Part shown: positions 48,986 to 58,673 of the stretch, piece after piece
Layout: each line of letters begins with the position of its first letter
Position numbering within the stretch: the stretch's first letter is position 1
NCBI RefSeq assembly: GCF_018130765.1
Contig: NZ_JAFCJZ010000023.1
Location: forward strand, 80,692-144,691
Reading direction: 5' to 3'
Source of the DNA: Bradyrhizobium iriomotense
Lineage (GTDB): Bacteria; Pseudomonadota; Alphaproteobacteria; Rhizobiales; Xanthobacteraceae
DNA: 64,000 nt
Position numbers and translations under genes: made by a program
The notes under the pieces: generated by a model
What the model saw: the letters and a program-made list of their open reading frames with translations, nothing else
Database searches by the model: none
Told to the model about the DNA's origin: nothing

Positions 48986-51900
48986 ATGACGCTGATGCAG
49001 GTCGAGCTGGACGACAAATACCGGCTCGAATCGAAGCGGATCTTCCTGTCCGGCACGCAGGCCCTGGTCCGCCTGCCCATGTTGCAGCGCGAACGCGACC
49101 GGCTCCAGGGGCTCAACACCGGCGGTTTCATCTCCGGCTATCGTGGTTCCCCGCTCGGCATGTATGACCACGCGCTGTGGCGCGCGAAGTCGCATCTTCA
49201 GCAGCACGACATCGCCTTCGTCCCTGGCCTGAACGAGGACCTCGCTGCGACCGCGGTCTGGGGCAGCCAGCAGGTCGGCCTGTTTCCCGGCGCCAAGGTC
49301 GATGGCGTGTTCGGCATCTGGTACGGCAAGGGCCCCGGCGTCGACCGCTCGGTCGATGCGCTCAAGCATGCGAATGCGGCCGGCACCTCGCTCAATGGCG
49401 GCGTGCTCGCGCTCGCCGGCGACGACCATGGCTGCCAGTCCTCGACGCTGGCGCATCAGAGCGAGCAGGTGTTCGCGGCGGCGCTGATTCCCGTGATCAA
49501 TCCGGCGACGCTGCAGGACTATCTGGATCTCGGCCTCTACGGTTTCGCGCTGTCGCGCTTCTCCGGCTGCTGGGTCGGCTTCAAGGCGATCAGCGAGACG
49601 GTCGAGAGCTCGGCCTCGATTGATAGCGATCCGGAACGCATCAAGATCGTGCTCCCCGACGATTTCGAGATGCCGCCCGGCGGCCTCAACATCCGCTGGC
49701 CCGATCCGCCGCTGGAAGCCGAAAGGCGCCTGTTCGGGGCGAAGATGGCGGCGGTGCAGGCCTTCGCCCGCGCCAATCAGCTCGACCGCATCGTGCTGGA
49801 TTCCAAGCCCGCACGTCTCGGCATCGTTGCGACCGGCAAGGCCTATCTCGACCTGCGCCAGGCCCTCGCTGATCTCGGCATCACCGACAAGGACGCGCAG
49901 GATCTGGGCTTACGCATCTACAAGGTCGCGCTGACCTGGCCGCTGGAGGAAAGCGGCGCCAAGCGTTTTGCCGAAGGCCTGCAGGACGTGCTGGTGGTCG
50001 AGGAGAAGCGTGGCTTCATCGAAGACCAGCTGATGCGCATCCTCTACAACATCGATGCTTCCCGGCGCCCGACCGTCACGGGCAAGCGCGACGAGCGCGG
50101 CGCGCCGCTGTTGCCGAGCGAAGGCGAGCTGACGCCGACCATCGTCGCGGGCGCGCTGGTGGCGCGCCTGCGCAAGCTCGGCCATCACAGCCCGGTGCTG
50201 GAGCAGCGCCTCGCCCGACTCGAGGCGTTCGACAATCCCGTCACCACCAGCACGCAGATCACGCTCGCGCGCACGCCGTTCTTCTGCTCGGGCTGCCCGC
50301 ACAATTCCTCGACCCGCGTGCCGGAGGGCAGCCGCGCCATGGCCGGCATCGGCTGCCACGGCATGGCCCTGAGCATGCCGACCCGCCGCACCGATCTGAT
50401 CTCGCATATGGGCGCCGAAGGCGTGAACTGGATCGGCCAGTCGCCCTTCACCACCGAGAAGCACATCTTTCAGAATCTCGGTGACGGCACCTACACGCAT
50501 TCCGGGCTGCTGGCGCTGCGCGCGGCTTCGGCGGCCGGCATCAATATCACCTACAAGATCCTCTATAACGACGCGGTGGCGATGACCGGCGGTCAGCCGG
50601 CGGAAGGCGCCTTCAACGTCGCGCAGATCGCGCATCAGGTCTGGGCCGAAGGCGTCAAGCGCCTCGCGATCGTCTCGGACGATCCGAGCAAGTATCCGCA
50701 AGGCAATTACTTCCCGCAAGGCGCGACCATCCATCACCGCCGCGAGCTTGACGCCGTGCAGCGCGAGCTGCGCGACATCAAGGGTCTCACGGTCGTGATC
50801 TACGACCAAACCTGCGCCGCCGAAAAGCGCCGCCGCCGCAAGCGCGGGCTCTATCCCGATCCGGCCAAGCGCGCCTTCATCAACGAGCTCGTCTGCGAAG
50901 GCTGCGGCGACTGCTCGCAGGCCTCCAACTGCGTCTCGGTGCAGCCGCTGGAGACCGAATTCGGCCGCAAGCGCCAGATCGACCAGTCGAACTGCAACAA
51001 GGACTTTTCCTGCGTCGAGGGCTTTTGCCCGAGCTTTGTCACCGTGCATGGCGGCTCGCTCAAGCGCATGAAGACCTCGGCGGTCGATTCCGGGCAGCTG
51101 TTCGCCGATTTGCCGCTGCCGCCCGCGCGTGAGCTGGACGGCCCCTACAACATCCTCGTCACCGGCATCGGCGGTACCGGCGTCATCACCATCGGCGCGC
51201 TGCTCGGCATGGCCGCCCATGTCGACGGCCGCGGCTGCTCGGCGCTGGACTTCACAGGCCTGTCGCAGAAGAACGGCGCGGTGATGAGCCATGTGCGCAT
51301 CGCGCCGAAGCCGGAAGATATTTCCGCGGTCCGCATCACCACTGGCGGCGCCGACGTCATCCTCGGCTGCGACATGATCGTCTCAGCCGGGCCGACCGCG
51401 CTGAGCCGCGCCGAGCGCGGGGTGACCAAGGCCTATATCAACGCCGATCTGCAGCCGACCGCGAGCTTCGTGCAGAATCCCGATCTCGATTTCGAGATGG
51501 GCGCGATGCAGACCGTGCTGCGCGACGCCGTCGGTGACAAGAACCTCGACATCATCGACGCCACGGGCATTGCCGCCGCGCTGATGGGCGACAGCATCGC
51601 GACCAATCCCTTCATGCTCGGCTTCGCCTTCCAGAAGGGCGCGATCCCGCTGTCGCTGGAGGCCCTGCTCCGCGCCGTCGAGATCAACGGCGCCGCGATC
51701 GAGATGAACAAGCTCGCCCTCACCTGGGGGCGCCTTGCCGCCCACGACATGTCGCGGGTGCGCGGCGTGCTGCAGTTCAAGGCCCGGGCGTCCGCGCCCG
51801 CAAAATCGCTCGATGACATCATCGCGACCCGTGCCGAATTCCTGACCGGCTACCAGGACAAGGCCTATGCCGACCGCTATCTCGCCGCGGTCGCCAAGGT

Positions 51901-52462
51901 GCGCAAGGCGGAGAGCGTTGCTTCGCCCGCGTCCACGGAGCTGACGGAAGCCGTAGCGAAGAACCTGTTCAAGCTGATGTCCTACAAGGACGAGTACGAG
52001 GTCGCGCGGCTCTACACCGACGGCAGCTTTGACAAGAAAGTGTCGGAAAAATTCGATGGCGACTTCACGCTGAAGTACCATCTGGCACCGCCGATCTTCG
52101 CCAAGCGCGATAAGGCGACGGGCCGACTTCAGAAGCAGGAGTTCGGCGGCTGGATGGTCCATGCGTTCCGCATTCTCGCAAAACTCAAGTTCCTGCGCGG
52201 CGGCGCGTTCGATCCGTTCGGCCGTACCGAGGAGCGCCGGACCGAGCGAAAGCTGATCGAGGATTATCTGGCGATGATTGATGGGCGGGTCGCCGGGCTG
52301 AGGGCGGAACAGATTCCGCTGCTGGCACGGCTCGCGCGTGTGCCGGAGAGCATCCGCGGCTTCGGGCATGTCAAGGAAGCCAACATCAAGCTGGCGGCGG
52401 CCGAGACGGCGCGGCTTGAGGCGGAGCTGGAGAACAGCCGCTTTGCGGCGGCTGCGGAGTAA
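48986..52462 (+). CDS. Indolepyruvate ferredoxin oxidoreductase, single-chain
   Basis: A 1158-residue fused enzyme that decarboxylates aryl 2-oxo acids (indolepyruvate, phenylpyruvate) to the acyl-CoA while reducing ferredoxin. Domains in order: pyrimidine/pyrophosphate-binding halves (GNQA-like TNGGF region replaced by NTGGFISGYRGSPLG, then LALAGDDHGCQSST), the TPP region with NWIGQSPFTTEKHIFQNLG, the cysteine-rich iron-sulfur segment (CEGCGDCSQASNCVSV and CNKDFSCVEGFCPS), and a C-terminal gamma domain starting ITGIGGTGVITIG-like (VTGIGGTGVITIGALLGMA). Oxygen-tolerant single-chain forms occur in aerobic proteobacteria. Start ATG 48986 has AAGGAC; the preceding 31 codons are not conserved-looking. 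Confidence 0.93.
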   Translation: MTLMQVELDDKYRLESKRIFLSGTQALVRLPMLQRERDRLQGLNTGGFISGYRGSPLGMYDHALWRAKSHLQQHDIAFVPGLNEDLAATAVWGSQQVGLFPGAKVDGVFGIWYGKGPGVDRSVDALKHANAAGTSLNGGVLALAGDDHGCQSSTLAHQSEQVFAAALIPVINPATLQDYLDLGLYGFALSRFSGCWVGFKAISETVESSASIDSDPERIKIVLPDDFEMPPGGLNIRWPDPPLEAERRLFGAKMAAVQAFARANQLDRIVLDSKPARLGIVATGKAYLDLRQALADLGITDKDAQDLGLRIYKVALTWPLEESGAKRFAEGLQDVLVVEEKRGFIEDQLMRILYNIDASRRPTVTGKRDERGAPLLPSEGELTPTIVAGALVARLRKLGHHSPVLEQRLARLEAFDNPVTTSTQITLARTPFFCSGCPHNSSTRVPEGSRAMAGIGCHGMALSMPTRRTDLISHMGAEGVNWIGQSPFTTEKHIFQNLGDGTYTHSGLLALRAASAAGINITYKILYNDAVAMTGGQPAEGAFNVAQIAHQVWAEGVKRLAIVSDDPSKYPQGNYFPQGATIHHRRELDAVQRELRDIKGLTVVIYDQTCAAEKRRRRKRGLYPDPAKRAFINELVCEGCGDCSQASNCVSVQPLETEFGRKRQIDQSNCNKDFSCVEGFCPSFVTVHGGSLKRMKTSAVDSGQLFADLPLPPARELDGPYNILVTGIGGTGVITIGALLGMAAHVDGRGCSALDFTGLSQKNGAVMSHVRIAPKPEDISAVRITTGGADVILGCDMIVSAGPTALSRAERGVTKAYINADLQPTASFVQNPDLDFEMGAMQTVLRDAVGDKNLDIIDATGIAAALMGDSIATNPFMLGFAFQKGAIPLSLEALLRAVEINGAAIEMNKLALTWGRLAAHDMSRVRGVLQFKARASAPAKSLDDIIATRAEFLTGYQDKAYADRYLAAVAKVRKAESVASPASTELTEAVAKNLFKLMSYKDEYEVARLYTDGSFDKKVSEKFDGDFTLKYHLAPPIFAKRDKATGRLQKQEFGGWMVHAFRILAKLKFLRGGAFDPFGRTEERRTERKLIEDYLAMIDGRVAGLRAEQIPLLARLARVPESIRGFGHVKEANIKLAAAETARLEAELENSRFAAAAE

Positions 52463-52485
52463 GGCAAGCCGCCACCACACACTCG

Positions 52486-52619
52486 GTGTCATCGCCCGCC
52501 TTGTGCGCACTTGCGCACTGGGGCGGGCGATCCAGTACTCCGAGACGCGCGTTGGAGAGCTTGCTCTCGCCACACTCGCCGCGGCGTACTGGATACCCCG
52601 CCTTCGCGGGGCATGACAG
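52486..52619. repeat. Palindromic repeat, family D
   Basis: The element starts TGTCATCGCCCGCCTT and ends CCTTCGCGGGGCATGACAG, with inner GGCGGGCGATCCAGTACTC and GCGTACTGGATACCCCGCC in inverse orientation. It fills the gap between two convergent genes and may end both transcripts. Confidence 0.8.
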
Positions 52620-52631
52620 TTGTGGGGATGG

Positions 52632-54356
52632 TTAGACCGAGGCTGCGGCCATACCCGTGGCGACCATCGCCCCCTCCGCCAGATGCCGCCCCGCGATGTA
52701 CCCGAACGTCAACGCCGGCCCGAGCGTGATGCCCGGCCCGGGATAATTGCCGTTCATGATCGAGCCCATGTCGTTGCCGCAGGCGTAGAGGCCTGCGATC
52801 GGCGTGCCGTCCTCGCGCAGGACGCGCGCCTGCGCATCCACCTTCATGCCGATCGCCGTGCCGAGATCGGCGGGATAGATCCGCATCGCGAAGAACGGCG
52901 CATTGACGATCGGCGCAACGCAGGGGTTCGGCTTGTGGGCGGCGTCGCCGAGATGGCGCTGGTAGACGGTGCTGCCGCGGCCGAACTCGGGATCGCGGCC
53001 TTCCTTCGCATCTGCATTATAGGCCGCGACCGTTGCCGAGAGCGTGGACGGCTTGATACCGATTTTTGCCGCAAGCTGCGCGACATCGGGAGCCTCGACC
53101 AGCTCGCCGCTCGCCACATAGCGCCGCACATTGCGCGTGAACGGCTTGATGCGGCCGAGGCCGTAGCTCCACAGGAATGCGTGGTCGCAGATCAGGTAGA
53201 ACGGCCGATCCGGCTCGCCATTGCCATCGCGCAACATGGCCAGCACGAACTCGTGGTAGGACAGCGCCTCGTTGACGAAGCGTCGGCCGGTCGCGTTGAC
53301 AGCGATCACGCCGGGCTTGGCGCGATCGGTCACGGTATGCGGGAACACGCCGCGGGTGCCGTCGGCGCGACGGAACAGCGAGGCCGGCACCCAATAGGCC
53401 GGGCTGGTCGCCTCCGTGTTGAACGCGGCGCCGGCCGTGACCGCGAGTCGCAGCCCATCGCCGGTGCCTGATGTGTTGGTCGCCGAGACAAATCCCGCTG
53501 CCGCAGGGAAGAAGCGTTTGCGCAAAGTCGCGTCGTGCGAGAAGCCACCGGTCGCCAGCACCACACCGCGGCGCGCGGCGATCGGGCGATCACGGGCGCC
53601 ATGGCGGATCACCACGCCGGCGACACGATCGCCCTGCATCGACAGATCCTCGACATCGGCGCTGAAGAGGATCTCGACCTGCCGCGCCAGCAGCGACGCA
53701 TAGAGCCGCGCGGCGAGCGCATTGCCGAGATGCAGCGTGGTGCCGCGCGGCGAGCGGAGCCGCTGCAACGCGTATGCGGAAACAAGCCGCGCCGCGCGCA
53801 AGGTCGAGCGCAGCGATTTTCCAACGCGCCGCAGATGCGGAATGTCGAGCCGGTTGACCATCATGCCGCCGAACAGCGTGAACTCCGGCAGCGGCGGCCG
53901 CAGCCGCGCGAACGCCCGGCCAAGCCGCGTGCCGTCGAAAGCGACCGGCTCCAGCACGCGGCCGCCTGACGTTGCGCCCAGCCGTTCCGGATAATAGTCC
54001 GGATAGACCTTCACCGGCTGGAGCCGCACCTCGGTGTTGGCTTCGAGCCAGGCGACCGCCTCCGGCCCGCGTGCGAGAAAGGCGGCGCGGAGACCCGCAT
54101 TGGCGGGCTCGGGGACCGTGCTCGACAGATACTGGACGGCATCCGTGATGCTGTCGGAGAGTCCCGCCTCTTTCATCTTGGCGTTGGCGGGGATCCAGAC
54201 CATGCCGCCGGACCAGGCGGTGGTACCACCGACAAAGGCGGTCTTCTCGATCACCAGCACGCGCAGGCCTTCCGCGGCCGCAACGGCCGCCGCCGTCATG
54301 CCACCGGCACCGGCGCCGATGACAATGACGTCGTAGGTCTCGTGCGCCGGCATCAT
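52632..54356 (-). CDS. FAD-dependent oxidoreductase, 3-ketosteroid-1-dehydrogenase-like
   Basis: A 574-residue flavoprotein of the fumarate reductase/KstD group. The FAD motif is VIVIGAGAGGMTAAAVAAAEG, followed by VGGTTAWSGGMVWIP, a KstD-type signature. Later segments are VVLATGGFSHD and NYPGPGITLGPALTFGYIAG. It may introduce a 1,2-double bond into a steroid-like ring or reduce a related enone; the substrate is uncertain. Two ATG codons begin it (54356 and 54353). It converges on the ferredoxin oxidoreductase gene and is 58 bases from the protease. Confidence 0.85.
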   Translation of the reverse strand: MMPAHETYDVIVIGAGAGGMTAAAVAAAEGLRVLVIEKTAFVGGTTAWSGGMVWIPANAKMKEAGLSDSITDAVQYLSSTVPEPANAGLRAAFLARGPEAVAWLEANTEVRLQPVKVYPDYYPERLGATSGGRVLEPVAFDGTRLGRAFARLRPPLPEFTLFGGMMVNRLDIPHLRRVGKSLRSTLRAARLVSAYALQRLRSPRGTTLHLGNALAARLYASLLARQVEILFSADVEDLSMQGDRVAGVVIRHGARDRPIAARRGVVLATGGFSHDATLRKRFFPAAAGFVSATNTSGTGDGLRLAVTAGAAFNTEATSPAYWVPASLFRRADGTRGVFPHTVTDRAKPGVIAVNATGRRFVNEALSYHEFVLAMLRDGNGEPDRPFYLICDHAFLWSYGLGRIKPFTRNVRRYVASGELVEAPDVAQLAAKIGIKPSTLSATVAAYNADAKEGRDPEFGRGSTVYQRHLGDAAHKPNPCVAPIVNAPFFAMRIYPADLGTAIGMKVDAQARVLREDGTPIAGLYACGNDMGSIMNGNYPGPGITLGPALTFGYIAGRHLAEGAMVATGMAAASV

Positions 54357-54414
54357 GCGGCGGGTGTGCGGGAGCGAGGCATGACACCGTCATACCCCGC
54401 CCGCGAGCTTGCAG

Positions 54415-55434
54415 CTAGCGCTGCGGCTTGCGCTCGATCGGGTCGATATCGATCGCCCGCAGGCGGCCGAGCCGCAGCACATCCATGGCCAGCCGCCGAC
54501 CGATCCGGTCGCGGTCGAGCACGCGGATCAGGTCGTCGACGCCGTTGATCTCGACACCGTCCAGCCTGATCACGACGTCGCCGGGCAACAGGCCCGCCTT
54601 CGCCGCCGGGCCATCAGGCTCGATCTGCATCAACAGCGCGCCCATCTTGTTCTCGACGCCGGCGACAACCGCGTGCCGCCGCGGCACCGGAGCGGTCTGC
54701 CCGGCGACGCCGATATAGGCGCGGCGGACATAGCCGTGGCGGATGATCTCCGACAGCACAAATTGCGCGGTGTTGCTTGCGACCGCGAAGCAGATGCCTT
54801 GCGCGCCGTTGATGATGGCCGTGTTGATGCCGATCACCTCGGCATTCGACGACACCAGCGGCCCGCCGGAATTGCCGGGGTTGAGCGCGGCATCGGTCTG
54901 GATCACGTCCTCGATGGTGCGGCCGCTGACCGAGCGGATCGAGCGTCCCAGCGCCGAGACCACGCCGGCCGTCACGGTCGACTCGAAGCCGAGCGGGTTG
55001 CCGATCGCGATCACGAGCTGGCCACGCCGCAGGCTCTTGGAGTTGCCGAGCGCGGCATAGGGCAGATCGCGCACGCCATTGGCACGCAGCAGCGCCAGAT
55101 CCGTGTCGGGATCGACGCCGAGCACCTGTGCGTCGCCGACATGGCCCTCGACGTCGCGCAGCCGGATCTCCTTCGACGTGCCGACCACATGGCTGTTGGT
55201 GAGCACGAGCCCGTCCGGCGAGATCACGATGCCCGAGCCGAGCCCGCCGCGCTCGCGGCTGTTCGGCACCTTGGGACCGGTCTCGACGCGCACGACCGCA
55301 GGGCCGACCCGGTCGGTCACATCGATCACGGCATTGGAATAGGCGTCCAGCAGCGCCCGGTCATTGTCCGGGGCAGCCGCCACCGTTCGCGATGACGGTG
55401 CGTCATCGGCGATATCTGATGTGAAATCCAGCAT
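54415..55434 (-). CDS. S1C serine protease, HtrA/DegP-like, probably not exported
   Basis: A 339-residue trypsin-like protease with a C-terminal PDZ domain. The triad is His82 (LTNSHVVG), Asp112 (DPDTDLALLR) and Ser189 (NPGNSGGPLV). The PDZ domain occupies ~230-335 with GPAAKAGLLPGDVVIRLDGV, which is intact. There is no signal peptide or membrane helix, so it should be cytoplasmic, unlike most DegP; a missed upstream start is possible but no good one is seen. It may check proteins after stress. It is on the same strand as the KstD-like gene. Confidence 0.88.
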   Translation of the reverse strand: MLDFTSDIADDAPSSRTVAAAPDNDRALLDAYSNAVIDVTDRVGPAVVRVETGPKVPNSRERGGLGSGIVISPDGLVLTNSHVVGTSKEIRLRDVEGHVGDAQVLGVDPDTDLALLRANGVRDLPYAALGNSKSLRRGQLVIAIGNPLGFESTVTAGVVSALGRSIRSVSGRTIEDVIQTDAALNPGNSGGPLVSSNAEVIGINTAIINGAQGICFAVASNTAQFVLSEIIRHGYVRRAYIGVAGQTAPVPRRHAVVAGVENKMGALLMQIEPDGPAAKAGLLPGDVVIRLDGVEINGVDDLIRVLDRDRIGRRLAMDVLRLGRLRAIDIDPIERKPQR

Positions 55435-55537
55435 GGCAAGAGTCCTTGAGGCTCACACAGATGGTGGCCTGTTCCCTCCAGCGCAAGGGACCCGCCTGGG
55501 GCGCAAGGCTGGACCGCCCAGTGGGCTGCCCAAGTGG

Positions 55538-55987
55538 CTAGGGCGCGCGCCGCAACGTGCCCGCCCTCGCCCTGACCGGATCGAGCAGCGACCAGTCGCC
55601 GTCCGGGAGCACGTAGCCCTTCGGGAACGGCGCGCGCAGCTCCAGCCCGAGCGAGCGCAGCACGCGGTCGTCGCGGTAGTAGCATTGCAGGACGACGCGA
55701 ACGAGGGTTGCGGCAGGTGCGCCGCCGGCGCTGCGGAACTGCTGCGCGACGCCATCACGCGCGTCAGGCGCGAGGTCAGCGAGCGGCATCCCCGCGAGCC
55801 GCGCCAGATGGTCGAGCGCCGCCGCGACCGGCTTGGTGTCCCGGCCGAGGGTTGCAAGGATGTCGGCCTGGATGATCTGGTCATCGGCGCCGGGGACGCG
55901 ATATTCCTCGCTCGCTGGAATGATCATCGCGGCGATGGTGCCCAAGTCCTGGCGCTGCCGCGGCGTGAGGGAGGGCTGTTCGGACAT
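55538..55987 (-). CDS. Small subunit-like protein of a GMC dehydrogenase (gluconate 2-dehydrogenase subunit 3-like)
   Basis: A 149-residue protein resembling the gamma subunit of membrane-bound gluconate or sorbitol dehydrogenases: LTPRQRQDLGTIAAMIIPAS at the start and LQCYYRDDRVLRSLGLELR near the end. Unlike many, it lacks a Tat or Sec signal. It lies nine bases after the GMC gene on the same strand and probably binds it. Start ATG 55987 sits after a CGACATG context. Confidence 0.8.
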   Translation of the reverse strand: MSEQPSLTPRQRQDLGTIAAMIIPASEEYRVPGADDQIIQADILATLGRDTKPVAAALDHLARLAGMPLADLAPDARDGVAQQFRSAGGAPAATLVRVVLQCYYRDDRVLRSLGLELRAPFPKGYVLPDGDWSLLDPVRARAGTLRRAP

Positions 55988-55996
55988 GTCGGTCCT

Positions 55997-57595
55997 CTAA
56001 TCGAACAAATTGGCGAGGCGCTGCTTCATCTGGTCGGCGATGTAGAGCGCGAGGGCCTGGATGGTGGAGGTCGGGTTCACGCCGCCCGAGGTGACGAAGA
56101 TGCTGCCGTCGACGATGAAGAGGTTCTTCACGTCGTGCGTGCGGCCCCATTCGTTGACCACGGAACGGTCAGGATCGGTGCCCATCCGCGCCGTGCCGAG
56201 CAGGTGCCAGCCGCCCCAGGGGATCGGCGAGTTGGCGCAGATGTCGCTCGCTCCCGCCGTCTCGAGAAACTCGCGGCCGCGCGCCAGCGCGTGCTCCATC
56301 ATTTTCCGGCTGTTCTCGCTGATGGTGTAGTCGATCTTCGGCGCGGGGATGCCATGGCTGTCCTTCAGGACCGGATCGAGCGTGACGCGATTGTGCTCCT
56401 CCGGCAGGTCCTCGCAGATCGCGGAGAAACCCAGGCGATGGCCGTTGAGCTTGCGGAAGACGCGATGGTGATCCTCGCCCCACGGCAGGATGCCCTTCTG
56501 CTCGCTGACGACGGCCTCGAAGACCGGCCCTGCCCCGCGCACGAACTGGACGCCGTAGCCGCGCACGAAACCGCGCGACAGGTCGGTGTCATACCACTCC
56601 TTACTCCACAGGCAGGTCGGCGGCGCGCGGTTAGAGTCGGTCGGCTCCTTCACGTAGCCATAGATCTGCGCGTAGGGGTGGAACATCAGGTTCTTGCCGA
56701 CAAGACCGGACGAATTGGCAAGACCGTTCGGGAAGCGGCCGGACGCGGAGTTGAGGAGCAGCCGCGGCGTGCCGACGCCGTTGCAGGCGATGATGACGAC
56801 ATGCGCCGGCTGGAACTGCGCGACGCCGTCCTTGTCGTAATAGACCACGCCCGAGGCCATGCCGGTCTCGTCGGTGGTGATCTCGCGCACCCGGCAATGG
56901 GTGCGCAGCTCGACGCCGGCGCGGACCGCGTGCGGCCAATAGGTAATGTCGGTCGATGATTTCGCGCCCTGCGCGCAGGCCGGCGTGCAATGGCCGAGAT
57001 TGACGCAGCGCGCGCGGCCCTCATAGTCCATCGTCGCGACCGTCGTGTCCGACGGCCACCAGTGCCAGCCGCGCTTGTTCATGGCCTTGCCGATGATCGC
57101 GCCAGACAATCCCATCGGCTGCTGCGGCATCGGCGGATGCGTCAGCGGCGACAATGGATCGCCTGACAGGCCCGACGTGCCCATCATGCGATCGTTTTCT
57201 TCGAAGAACGGGGTCAGCGCGTCGTAATCGATCGGCCAGTCGTCGGCGACGCCGTCGAGCGTCTTCACCTTGAAATCGGAAGGGTGCAGCCGCGGCCAGT
57301 GCGCAGTGTACATCACGGTCGAGCCGCCCACGGCATTGTAGTTCACGACCTTGATCGGCGAATTGTCGTCGTTGATCGGATAGTCCTCGGGCCGGCCGCG
57401 GACGTTAGGGCTCGACGACCACTCGCCGTAGAACTTGGCCTCCCAGTCCCGACCCGTGCTGGGATATTCCGCCGGGTTCATCCAGCCGCCCTGCTCCAGG
57501 CAGAGAATGTGCATCTTGGTTTCGGCCAGCGACCACGCCACCGCCGCACCCGATGCGCCGGCGCCGATGATCAGGACGTCCACGGGGTCTTTCAT
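55997..57595 (-). CDS. GMC-family FAD oxidoreductase
   Basis: A 532-residue choline/gluconate dehydrogenase-like flavoprotein. The FAD motif is LIIGAGASGAAVAWSLAETK, and VVNYNAVGGSTVMYTAHWPR is the adjoining FAD loop. The C-terminal catalytic His lies in WHLLGTARMGTDPD, and GVNPTSTIQALALYIADQ ends the FAD site. With its small partner it probably oxidises a sugar or polyol and passes electrons to a cytochrome; no cytochrome gene is adjacent. ATG 57595 has GAGGAAA-type upstream sequence. Confidence 0.9.
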   Translation of the reverse strand: MKDPVDVLIIGAGASGAAVAWSLAETKMHILCLEQGGWMNPAEYPSTGRDWEAKFYGEWSSSPNVRGRPEDYPINDDNSPIKVVNYNAVGGSTVMYTAHWPRLHPSDFKVKTLDGVADDWPIDYDALTPFFEENDRMMGTSGLSGDPLSPLTHPPMPQQPMGLSGAIIGKAMNKRGWHWWPSDTTVATMDYEGRARCVNLGHCTPACAQGAKSSTDITYWPHAVRAGVELRTHCRVREITTDETGMASGVVYYDKDGVAQFQPAHVVIIACNGVGTPRLLLNSASGRFPNGLANSSGLVGKNLMFHPYAQIYGYVKEPTDSNRAPPTCLWSKEWYDTDLSRGFVRGYGVQFVRGAGPVFEAVVSEQKGILPWGEDHHRVFRKLNGHRLGFSAICEDLPEEHNRVTLDPVLKDSHGIPAPKIDYTISENSRKMMEHALARGREFLETAGASDICANSPIPWGGWHLLGTARMGTDPDRSVVNEWGRTHDVKNLFIVDGSIFVTSGGVNPTSTIQALALYIADQMKQRLANLFD

Positions 57596-57795
57596 CGCAA
57601 CCTTTTCCTCCCCCTCGCCGCTTACCGGGCGATTCGGCCTTTCGCGCTCCGCGAGGCCGGTGAACGATAGGGGTAGAGCTGCGGCCGAGTAAAGCCGCGA
57701 GGCCGGAATGTCGCACTTCGCAGGGCGCAGACCATTGGTATCGCCACGTCCGGATGCTAGGAACAGGGCGCACGAGCAATCGATAGCGAGATCTT

Positions 57796-58584
57796 ATGTC
57801 CTTCCGAAATTTCTTTGCCGCCGCCCGCGCTTTTGCGCTCGTTTTGTTTTGCGCCTTGTCCGGCTTTGCGGGCACTTCGAGCCCCGCCTCCGCCCTGACC
57901 GCTGCCGCGACGGTCCGCGACGGCAACTCCATCCAGCTCGGCGACGTCACCTACCGGCTCGACGGCGTCGACGCACCCGAGCTGGACCAGGTCTGCATCG
58001 ACGATCACGCCGATCCCTGGACCTGCGGCATCGAGGCCCGCGACCAGCTGACGAAACTGATCAACAAGCGCTCCGTGCGCTGTGACGACGTCGGGCCGGA
58101 AAAGAGCTTCGGCAAACGCCATCGCGCCATCTGCACGGCCGAGGGTGACAAGGCGACCTTGAACGAGCAACTGGTCAAGCTCGGCTATGCCATCGCCCGC
58201 GAGCCGATCAAGGCGAACGTCAAGCCGGCGGCGACCGAGGCGAAGACGGCTTCGGCCGGAATTTGGAAGGGCTGCTTTGTTGCACCGCAAGAATTCCGCA
58301 GCGGCAAGAAGGACGGTGCGCTGCTGGGCGCCGCCTGCCGCTCCGATCGCGACAAGGAGATCCGCGCCGTGCTGTTCCCGGACGAGCTGACGATGCCGCC
58401 GAGCTGCAGCATCAAGGGCAAGCTCGCGGTGCGTGCCCGCGTTACCGGCAATATCGGCATCTATCATTTGCGGGGGTGTCCGAGCTATCCGGCAACCACC
58501 AAGCCGGACCGCTGGTTCTGTTCCGAGGACGACGCCCAGGCCGCCGGCTTCCGCAAGGCCTATAATTGCCGCCGGCCAAAGTGA
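57796..58584 (+). CDS. Secreted thermonuclease-like (SNase) protein
   Basis: A 262-residue exported protein. A signal peptide (AARAFALVLFCALSGFAG) leads into a staphylococcal-nuclease-type barrel: VRDGNSIQLGDVTYRLDGVD, APELDQVCIDDHADPWTCG, and KSFGKRHRAICTAEG. The Arg and Glu positions fit the SNase pattern only in part, so nuclease activity is not assured. The C-terminal ~90 residues carry a Cys-rich extension (RGCPSYPATTKPDRWFCSED) seen with exported SNase-like proteins of rhizobia. Even cysteine counts suggest disulfides. Confidence 0.82.
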   Translation: MSFRNFFAAARAFALVLFCALSGFAGTSSPASALTAAATVRDGNSIQLGDVTYRLDGVDAPELDQVCIDDHADPWTCGIEARDQLTKLINKRSVRCDDVGPEKSFGKRHRAICTAEGDKATLNEQLVKLGYAIAREPIKANVKPAATEAKTASAGIWKGCFVAPQEFRSGKKDGALLGAACRSDRDKEIRAVLFPDELTMPPSCSIKGKLAVRARVTGNIGIYHLRGCPSYPATTKPDRWFCSEDDAQAAGFRKAYNCRRPK

Positions 58585-58637
58585 ATAGTTCCTTCACGCA
58601 CGTGTGAGTGGTAGTCCGAGACCGTATTGCTCCGGAA

Positions 58638-58667
58638 TTGAACTTCGGCGGGAGTTGCTGCACTTAT
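58638..58667 (+). promoter_or_regulatory. Candidate promoter for a small RNA
   Basis: TTGAAC at 58638-58643 and ACTTAT at 58662-58667 are separated by 18 bases, giving a transcript start near 58674. Confidence 0.4.
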
Positions 58668-58673
58668 CAAAGT

